Source of the DNA: Thioalkalivibrio sulfidiphilus HL-EbGr7
Lineage (GTDB): Bacteria > Pseudomonadota > Gammaproteobacteria > Ectothiorhodospirales > Ectothiorhodospiraceae
Length of the DNA stretch: 64,000 nucleotides
Assembly (NCBI RefSeq): GCF_000021985.1
Contig: NC_011901.1
Coordinates: 1,674,001-1,738,000 of the forward strand
Direction of reading: 5' to 3'
In this document: piece by piece, positions 59,274-64,000 of the stretch
Layout: every line of letters begins with the position of its first letter
Position numbering within the stretch: the first letter of the stretch is position 1
Program-made: the position numbers and the translations under genes
Notes under the pieces: generated by a model
What the model saw: the letters and a program-made list of their open reading frames with translations, nothing else
Databases searched by the model: none
What the model was told of the DNA's origin: nothing

Positions 59274-60056
59274 ATGACCCATGCAATCCGAATCCACGAG
59301 ACCGGCGGCCCCGAGGTCATGCGCTGGGAATCCATCGAGGTGGGTGAACCCGGACCCGGCGAGGTGCGCCTGCGCCAGACCGCCGTGGGCCTGAACTTCA
59401 TCGACGTCTACTTCCGCACCGGACTCTACCCGCTGCCGTCCCTGCCGGGCGGCCTGGGCATGGAGGCCGCGGGCGTGGTGGAGGACGTGGGGGAAGGGGT
59501 GACGACCCTCAAGGAAGGCGACCGGGTGGCCTATGCCACGCCGCCGCCCGGGGCCTATGCCGAGGCCCGCATCATGCCGGCCGCGCGCCTGGTGAAGCTG
59601 CCGGACAACATCGAGGAGCGCACCGCCGCCGCGATGATGCTGCGCGGCATGACGGCCCACTACCTGCTGCGGCGCATCCACCGGGTGGAACCCGGTGACA
59701 CGGTGCTGATCCACGCGGCCGCCGGTGGCGTCGGCCTGATCGCCTGCCAGTGGGCCCGGCGCCTGGGGGCCACGGTGATCGGCACCGTGGGCACCGATGC
59801 CAAGGCGGAGATCGCCCGTGCCCACGGCTGCGACCACCCCATCGTCTACACCCGCGAGGACTTCGTTGCCCGGGTGCGGGAGATCACCGGCGGCAAGGGC
59901 GTGGACGCGGTCTACGACTCCGTGGGCAAGGAGACCTTCATGGGCTCCCTGGACTGCCTGCGCCCCCTGGGCATGATGGTCACCTTCGGTGTAGCGCGTC
60001 GCGCACTTTGCGACGCTGGCCCACATAGTGCGAGACACAGCGTAACGGGCATTTAA
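59274..60056 (+). pseudogene. Quinone oxidoreductase, truncated by prophage insertion
   Basis: This is an NADPH:quinone oxidoreductase of the zinc-free MDR family. From the ATG at 59274 (CAAGGAG ahead) the first 239 codons look normal: MTHAIRIHETGGPEVMRWES, then VGLNFIDVYFRTGLYPLP and the NADPH loop IHAAAGGVGLIACQWARRLGA near residue 145-165. The sequence then reaches MMVTFG, normally followed by about 85 more residues. Here it turns to VARRALCDAGPHSARHSVTG and stops at 60054-60056. The shift lies at about 59990, exactly where the prophage begins. The protein lacks the end of its domain, so it is probably inactive. The missing part should lie beyond the other prophage end. Confidence 0.88.
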
Positions 60057-61186
60057 TCGCTCCGCGAACGCCGCTTAAAGACCGCCTGCGACAGCACCCG
60101 GCGCTTGAGGGTTTCGGTATCGGCATGGTCAGCATGAGCCACCCACGAAGCGACCCTCTGACGCACCTCCTCCAGCCCTATGCCACCCCTCGCGTACTGC
60201 CAGCGCATCGCCTTGAGGTTGCGCTTGATGCGACGCACCGAATCGCGCCTCAGCAGCCGCTTGTGAGCCCAGATGCGGTAGCCGAGGAAGTTGACGCCAC
60301 GCGACGCCGGCAGCACCGAGGCCTTGCTGAACCTCATGCCCATCGAGGCGAGCTTGTCGTCGAACTGGTCGCGGATCGTCAGCGCCTCCTGCTTGGTGCG
60401 CACGAGCACCACCATATCGTCCATGTACCTGGCGTAGCGCTTCAGCCGCAACTCCCGCTTGGCCCACTGGTCGATGCGGTTGCCGACAAGGTTGGCGATC
60501 CACTGGCTCAGCAGGTTGCCGACCGGAATGCCCACCGGGTCAGGATCGGCCGGATCGGCGGTGCTGTCGATGATGGCGTCGATCAACTGCAGCGTTGCCG
60601 GGCAGCTGATCTTGTCGCGCACCACCGCCTTGGCCAGGTCGTGGCGGATGCTGGCGAAATACTTGCTGACGTCCATCTTGACCACCCACACGGCGCCGCC
60701 AGCAGCGGTCATGCCACGCAGCCACTGCTCCACGCGCGTGGCGCCGACATGCGTCCCCTTGCCCGGCCGGCAGGCGTAGGAGTCGTCGATCATGGCGGCG
60801 TCCCAGATCGGGCCGCACAGGGTGCATATGGCGTGCTGGGCAACTCGGTCGCGATAGGGTGCCGCCAGGATCTCCCTCCGTTTCGGCTCATAGACCAGAA
60901 AGCTGCGGTACCGGCCGGGCTGGTAGCTGCCCCACAGCATCTCCATTTGCAACGCACCCAACTCCTCCCACAGATTGGCCTCGAAGGTGGCCACCTCATG
61001 CCGATCCCGCTTGCCGCGCCTCGCCAGGCGGTGCGCTTCCTGCAAGTTATCCCAGTCCACTATCGCCTCGATCAGGCGCTTATGCCGCTTCCCCACACTG
61101 CCTCCATTCGGGTGTTTGAAATGCGACCGGGCGGGGCTTTCGCTTTCGCTACTCACGCCGCCCGGTCTGTCGTATTCGGCCCGCAT
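60053..61186 (-). CDS. DGR reverse transcriptase
   Basis: The 377-residue reverse transcriptase has the group II intron-like fold used in diversity-generating retroelements. Visible motifs include YRSFLVYEPKRREILAAPYRDRVAQHAI (fingers), VVKMDVSKYFASIRHDLAKAVV (first catalytic aspartate), the DGR-diagnostic IPVGNLLSQWIANLVGNRID (GxxxSQ) and catalytic YMDD in KRYARYMDDMVVLV near residue 255. VNFLGYRIWAHKRLL follows. It lacks maturase and endonuclease domains. It copies the template repeat RNA with errors at adenines to diversify the variable repeat. The template repeat lies just upstream (61272-61401). It ends at the prophage junction. Confidence 0.95.
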   Translation of the reverse strand: MRAEYDRPGGVSSESESPARSHFKHPNGGSVGKRHKRLIEAIVDWDNLQEAHRLARRGKRDRHEVATFEANLWEELGALQMEMLWGSYQPGRYRSFLVYEPKRREILAAPYRDRVAQHAICTLCGPIWDAAMIDDSYACRPGKGTHVGATRVEQWLRGMTAAGGAVWVVKMDVSKYFASIRHDLAKAVVRDKISCPATLQLIDAIIDSTADPADPDPVGIPVGNLLSQWIANLVGNRIDQWAKRELRLKRYARYMDDMVVLVRTKQEALTIRDQFDDKLASMGMRFSKASVLPASRGVNFLGYRIWAHKRLLRRDSVRRIKRNLKAMRWQYARGGIGLEEVRQRVASWVAHADHADTETLKRRVLSQAVFKRRSRSD

Positions 61187-61271
61187 GGCGGGACCAGGAT
61201 GGTATGGCTGACCCCCTATCAGGGAATCCAGGTGACGGCGAGGTCATCGCCGCCCTCTCTGTTAACTGGTG

Positions 61272-61401
61272 GTCACAGACACCGCGCAGCCCCGTATTGC
61301 TATTCACATTCCAGGGATTGTTGTTCGCGTTCGCACAACGCGACCCACACCGGACGCCGTTGTCCCATTGACCGCCGGCGATCCACATACGCCAGTGGCG
61401 A
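61272..61401 (-). repeat. DGR template repeat (TR)
   Basis: This 130-bp repeat is the unmutated copy of the variable repeat 61791-61920, 519 bp away in the same orientation. In the coding (minus) strand it reads with AAC/AAT-rich codons (AACGCGAACAACAATCC), as typical TRs do to allow N-site changes. The two copies differ at 8 positions, all adenine in this strand. It lies between the Avd gene and the RT gene, as in other DGRs. A 79-codon open frame over it (61149-61388) is not a gene. Confidence 0.95.
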
Positions 61402-61425
61402 AGCCCACACCACCCTTCAAAGCCG

Positions 61426-61785
61426 CTACTGCAGCCGTTTACGCCAGGCGCCGATCATGGCGCCAATCTCCCGGAGCTGCTGCGCCGCCTCGCCGACCCT
61501 GGCGGGCCGGACCAGCTTGCGCTCGGCCCCATGCCGCAACAGGGAGTGAATGAATCGCAGCTGCTCCTCGATGCGGTAGATCTTGCTTTTCTGGCCGCTG
61601 GCAACCGCCTCAATGATCCGGGCCACCAGGTCCCACAGCGCATCTTCGAGCCGCGCCGCATAGCGGTACCGCTGATGCTTGGGCACCTTGTCGATGGTCG
61701 GCGCCAGGTCAATGATCAGTTTCTCGGCCTTATTGAGTAGGACAAGGCCCCGCTGCCGCGGGGCACCTTCAGGGCTCATGGTCAT
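61426..61785 (-). CDS. DGR accessory protein (Avd-like four-helix protein)
   Basis: The 119-residue protein is basic and all-helical: LVLLNKAEKLIIDLAPTIDKVPKHQRYRYAARLEDALWDLVARIIEAVASGQKSKIYRIEEQLRFIHSLLRHGAERKLVRP. That length, charge and helix pattern match Avd (bAvd) of the bordetella phage DGR and the four-helix-bundle accessory family. It binds nucleic acid and the reverse transcriptase to support template-primed copying. Its start overlaps the stop of the variable-protein gene (ATGA), so the two are translated together. The hairpin at 61747-61764 lies within its first codons. Confidence 0.9.
   Translation of the reverse strand: MTMSPEGAPRQRGLVLLNKAEKLIIDLAPTIDKVPKHQRYRYAARLEDALWDLVARIIEAVASGQKSKIYRIEEQLRFIHSLLRHGAERKLVRPARVGEAAQQLREIGAMIGAWRKRLQ
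61747..61764 (-). promoter_or_regulatory. DGR target-site hairpin with GGCA tetraloop
   Basis: On the coding (minus) strand GCCCCGC and GCGGGGC form a perfect 7-bp stem with loop GGCA, 26 bases beyond the 3' end of the VR. Target-side hairpins or cruciforms with GRNA-type tetraloops near the VR are known to promote mutagenic retrohoming in the bordetella phage DGR. GGCA fits GRNA. It overlaps the start of the Avd gene. Confidence 0.68.
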
Positions 61786-62837
61786 AGGGAGTCACAGACA
61801 CCGCGCAGCCCCGTATTGCAATTCACATACCAGGGACTGTGGATCGCGTGCGCACAACGCGACCCACACCGGACGCCGTTGCCCCATTGACCGCCGGCGA
61901 GCCACATACGCCAGTGGCGATGGTAGATCTCGCCACGGTTGTGCCCAGCATCCTTGCCGTTCTCGACGATGGTGCGGCCATAGTTGTAATCGGCACTGGA
62001 CGTGGAGCCCACGTCGTAGTGGTCCTGCAGCATCTCCCAGACGTTGCCAGCGGCATCGACGACACCGGCACAGCTCACTGCCTTGGCGACGGTACCGGTG
62101 GCTGTGCGGCCGCTGTTGGTGGTGGCGCTCCACGCTGTGTCGTTGTTGCCGTCGTTGCCCTGCGGAGCGCCGTCGGCGTAGACATAGAACTGGTCCAGCG
62201 TCGGCACTCGCTTGCCGGCATTGGCGAGCAGGGTTGGATAGTCGAGATAGCGCGAATAGCCCTCGGTACCGGTCAGTGGCGTGGCGTTGTAGCGCGACAG
62301 CGGCACGGTCTCGGGCCAGGGGGCGCCATCTTCGGACGCCAGGTAGATATCTACCCACCAGCCCGGCATGAACTCCACCATTCCCGATGGGTCACACTTC
62401 GGCCGATGCTTCAGGTCCCAGACGCTGGTCGGCATGACGATCACCGAGGGATCGTAGGCAGCATTGTAGCGCTCGGACAGCGGCCGCCAGCGCCCGTAGT
62501 GGAAGCCACCAATGCGTCGCGACTCGTCCGGCCCGTACCCATCCGGTACCGTGATGTTCTTGCTCGCCACCAGGTGCGCGCGGCCATTGGCCTGTTGCAC
62601 GGCATACAGATAGACGTCATCGCCCAGCGCCAGGTTGTCCAGGCTGCCGTCCTGGTTGGCCGGGGCGGTCGGGTCCCAGTCGATGCGCGGCTGCAGGATA
62701 AACCCCTTGCCGTTGCCGCCGATGTTCAGGATGCCCTCGGGCACGGCCAGGCGCACCTCGTCAGCCGTCCGGATCTTGCCCATCAGCTTGAATTCGCCGG
62801 CCGCCTGGCCCGGTACCGCCAGAATGCTGTCCGCCAT
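61782..62837 (-). CDS. DGR variable protein, C-type lectin (FGE-like) fold
   Basis: The 351-residue protein is the diversified target. Its N-terminal 110 residues (ILAVPGQAAGEFKLMGKIRTADEVRLAVPEG and following) are a phage attachment module. Residues from about 112 have the formylglycine-generating-enzyme/C-type lectin pattern: RRIGGFHYGRW, then MPTSVWDLKHRPKCDPSGM, TLDQFYVYADGAPQGND and AGNVWEMLQDH. The last 43 residues (about MWLAGGQWGNGVRCGSRC to the end) are encoded by the VR and form the variable ligand-binding surface. It is probably displayed at the tip of a phage tail fibre to bind a receptor. The stop overlaps the Avd start (ATGA). Confidence 0.92.
   Translation of the reverse strand: MADSILAVPGQAAGEFKLMGKIRTADEVRLAVPEGILNIGGNGKGFILQPRIDWDPTAPANQDGSLDNLALGDDVYLYAVQQANGRAHLVASKNITVPDGYGPDESRRIGGFHYGRWRPLSERYNAAYDPSVIVMPTSVWDLKHRPKCDPSGMVEFMPGWWVDIYLASEDGAPWPETVPLSRYNATPLTGTEGYSRYLDYPTLLANAGKRVPTLDQFYVYADGAPQGNDGNNDTAWSATTNSGRTATGTVAKAVSCAGVVDAAGNVWEMLQDHYDVGSTSSADYNYGRTIVENGKDAGHNRGEIYHRHWRMWLAGGQWGNGVRCGSRCAHAIHSPWYVNCNTGLRGVCDSL
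61791..61920 (-). repeat. DGR variable repeat (VR)
   Basis: The VR is the last 130 bp of the variable-protein coding sequence before its final codons (TCC CTA TGA). Against the TR it has 8 mismatches: coding-strand A changed to T (3), C (3) and G (2). No other base differs among the other 105 positions. Affected codons give I to L, D to G, N to H, N to I, N to H, N to S, N to Y and S to C. The 3' end (reading GGGGCTGCGCGGTG) is GC-rich and unchanged, as expected for an initiation-of-mutagenic-homing segment. Confidence 0.95.
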
Positions 62838-62839
62838 GA

Positions 62840-63190
62840 TTACTTGCCCTCCAGTTGCGCCAGTGCCGCCTCAACATCCTCGACCTCGAACCCCAGGCGG
62901 ACCAGCCGGGAGCATTCGGTCTCGACCAGCCGGTATTGGGTCCGGGTCGCCTCACCGCTGGCCTCGTCCTCGTCGGTCATCACGCGATACTCGGGCTCCT
63001 CGCCATCCGGCGCCTCGCCTTCATCTAGCACGCGATCCACCTCGTAGGCGAAACGGCCGTCCAATAGCGCCTGCCAATGCCGGCGCAGGTCGGCCACTTC
63101 GTAGGGGCGCAGCTCGCCGGCCAGCGCCGCCTCCTGCAGCAGCATGAAATCAGCCCGCGTCTTGAGCTGGTTGCGCGGAATCCCTCTCAT
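62840..63190 (-). CDS. Small phage protein next to the DGR target (possible tail chaperone)
   Basis: The 116-residue protein is acidic, with many Asp and Glu: VADLRRHWQALLDGRFAYEVDRVLDEGEAPDGEEPEYRVMTDEDEA. The N-terminus is MRGIPRNQLKTRADFMLLQEAALAGELRP. I do not recognise a named family. Its position, between the tail-fibre gene and the DGR variable gene, with 4 bases from the former and 2 bases from the latter, suggests a phage tail assembly chaperone or a fibre-maturation factor, since small acidic chaperones often follow fibre genes. This is inference from place only. Confidence 0.6.
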   Translation of the reverse strand: MRGIPRNQLKTRADFMLLQEAALAGELRPYEVADLRRHWQALLDGRFAYEVDRVLDEGEAPDGEEPEYRVMTDEDEASGEATRTQYRLVETECSRLVRLGFEVEDVEAALAQLEGK

Positions 63191-63194
63191 GTCA

Positions 63195-63812
63195 TCACTC
63201 CTCGGTCATGTCTTCGATACACAGCACGCCGTCCACCACCACGACCCGATAGGGCGTGCCGGTTTGCCGGTCCACTGGATCGATGCGCTCGTCGGTATAG
63301 TCCTGCGCGGCCTCCAGCGCCTCGGCGGCCACCGTCTCGGCGTAGCCGCGCGAGGCCAGTGCCACCGCCGGGTCTACCTCAAGGGTTACCGCCTCGGCGT
63401 TACCCCACTCGGTGATGGAGCGGATCAGCAGATCCTGCGCCGCCCCATCGTCCAGGCTAGGCTTGTAGGTCGGCGGGAAGCGCCCCACGGCGATCAGGTC
63501 GCCCTCGGCATCCTTCACGCCCACCTCGCGGATCATCCAGCCACCCGCATCGGTCGGAATCACCCCCTCGATCACCACCCAGTTAGGGTTCGCGTCATCC
63601 ACCGCCAGATGATTGATCGGCGCCGACCACACCTCATCCACCAGCGCCTCGAGGCCCTCCAGCGCCTCGCGGTCGTACTGCTCGTAGTAACTGTCGCCGC
63701 CCCCGGTGCCGGCATGCACCGTCGCCAGCTCCACGCGCGGCCCACCGGCCTGATAGGCCGCCTGCTTTTGCATCCCGATCGCCGTCAGGACCGTATAGAA
63801 ATCGCCAGCCAT
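63195..63812 (-). CDS. Phage tail-collar fibre protein (DUF3751-like)
   Basis: The 205-residue protein begins MAGDFYTVLTAIGMQKQAAY from the ATG at 63812, preceded by GGAGGGTGTG (a GTG at 63815 is also in frame). It has the tail-collar fibre N-terminal pattern: ALVDEVWSAPINHLAVDDANPNWVVIEGVIPTDAGGWMIREVGVKDAEGDLIAVGRFPPTYKPSLDDGAAQDLLIRSITEWGNAEAVTLEVDPAVALASRGY. Members join the distal baseplate to the fibre shaft of myophages such as Mu and P2 relatives. It is shorter than full fibres, so it may be just the attachment segment, with the DGR protein serving as the receptor-binding tip. Confidence 0.85.
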   Translation of the reverse strand: MAGDFYTVLTAIGMQKQAAYQAGGPRVELATVHAGTGGGDSYYEQYDREALEGLEALVDEVWSAPINHLAVDDANPNWVVIEGVIPTDAGGWMIREVGVKDAEGDLIAVGRFPPTYKPSLDDGAAQDLLIRSITEWGNAEAVTLEVDPAVALASRGYAETVAAEALEAAQDYTDERIDPVDRQTGTPYRVVVVDGVLCIEDMTEE

Positions 63813-63821
63813 CACACCCTC

Positions 63822-64000
63822 CTATCCAGGAAAAACCGTCGTCCAAGCGGCGGCGTGCAGCCCCCAGCCCGAGCGACCCACATGCTGCTGCGCCACCTCG
63901 ACCACCAGCGCCGGGCGCACATCCACCGCCAGCCGCGTCTGCATGCCGGTACCGCTCACCCCCGGGTGAGCCTGCACCACCTGCGTCACCAGCCGCGGCC
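63822..64000 (-). CDS. Phage gene, C-terminal end only (possibly tail protein I)
   Basis: An open frame runs in from the right edge and stops at TAG 63822-63824, 7 bases before the tail-fibre gene GTG. The visible 58 residues include PRLVTQVVQAHPGVSGTGMQ, then ALVVEVAQQHVGRSGWGLHAA and the end WTTVFPG. No family motif is clear. By gene order in Mu/P2-like phages the gene just before a tail-collar fibre is usually baseplate/tail protein I, but the piece is too short to confirm. Confidence 0.55.
   Translation of the reverse strand, partial: PRLVTQVVQAHPGVSGTGMQTRLAVDVRPALVVEVAQQHVGRSGWGLHAAAWTTVFPG

Larger units (their letters stand above)
59990..64000 (-). mobile_element. Prophage end carrying a diversity-generating retroelement (partial)
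   Basis: All genes from 60053 to the right edge are on the minus strand and are phage-like or DGR genes. The left boundary is where the quinone oxidoreductase protein stops matching its family. At that point the phage-side sequence starts TGTAGCGCGTCGCGC, with TG as in Mu-like transposable phages. A short GCGTCGC/GCGACGC palindrome lies at 59996-60016. Tail-fibre gene order followed by the element end fits the right end of a Mu-like prophage. Integrase, transposase and other structural genes are outside the window, so phage type is an inference. Confidence 0.75.

Noticed and set aside
61149-61388. Open frame over the template repeat (79 codons)
   Set aside because: It resembles the variable protein only because the TR is a copy of the VR. 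It has no start context and is the DGR template.

Overview
The window is GC-rich, gene-dense chromosome of a gammaproteobacterium. The gene order ribD-ribE-ribBA-ribH-nusB-thiL-pgpA, plus gltX, ubiG, zapE, sohB and srkA, supports this. Many short imperfect palindromic repeats lie between genes. This style resembles Ectothiorhodospiraceae or Chromatiales genomes such as Thioalkalivibrio, but that placement is inference from style and gene content. No stretch longer than about 300 bases lacks a gene. Most intergenic gaps of 100-290 bases hold one of the repeats listed below.

Layout. 1-5359: riboflavin operon with nusB, thiL and pgpA (starts before the window). 5495-7294: a retropepsin-like protease and a ferredoxin-type reductase. 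7335-11849 (minus): a two-gene RND efflux system. 12034-15439 (minus): modE-modA-modB-modC, with a perfect ModE operator upstream of modE. 15671-17882: a quinone-reductase-like flavoprotein and a frameshifted dacB. 18070-20761 (minus): cobalamin-type ABC transporter. 20874-22787: gltX, tRNA-Ala, a small membrane protein, tRNA-Glu and a terminator. 22941-29515: heavy-metal RND efflux operon with histidine-rich segments. 29804-34295: bactofilin, VKOR-thioredoxin fusion, LapA-like protein, a decayed DUF427 gene and zapE. 34492-38667: DAP-dehydrogenase-like enzyme, patatin, TrpB2 and a periplasmic binding protein. 38701-42091 (minus): a regulatory operon of diguanylate cyclase, ATPase-fold switch protein, STAS protein and PP2C phosphatase. 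42287-46076 (minus): TAXI-TRAP transporter with a TauE/SafE exporter. 46265-51499: ubiG, a DUF2256 mini-gene, sohB, lemA and an M48 protease. 51759-56722: tetR plus a third RND system. 57000-60056: desaturase, srkA and a truncated quinone oxidoreductase.

The most notable region is 59990-64000, the end of a prophage inserted in the quinone oxidoreductase gene. It carries a complete diversity-generating retroelement (DGR). Reading leftward on the minus strand, it has tail-fibre and small tail genes, a variable C-type-lectin-like protein with its variable repeat (VR) at the 3' end, an Avd-like accessory protein, the template repeat (TR), and a reverse transcriptase. TR and VR are 130 bp each and differ at 8 sites. 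All eight are adenines in the coding-strand TR and all change an amino acid. This is the signature of adenine-specific mutagenic retrohoming. A 7-bp-stem hairpin with a GGCA loop lies just beyond the VR.
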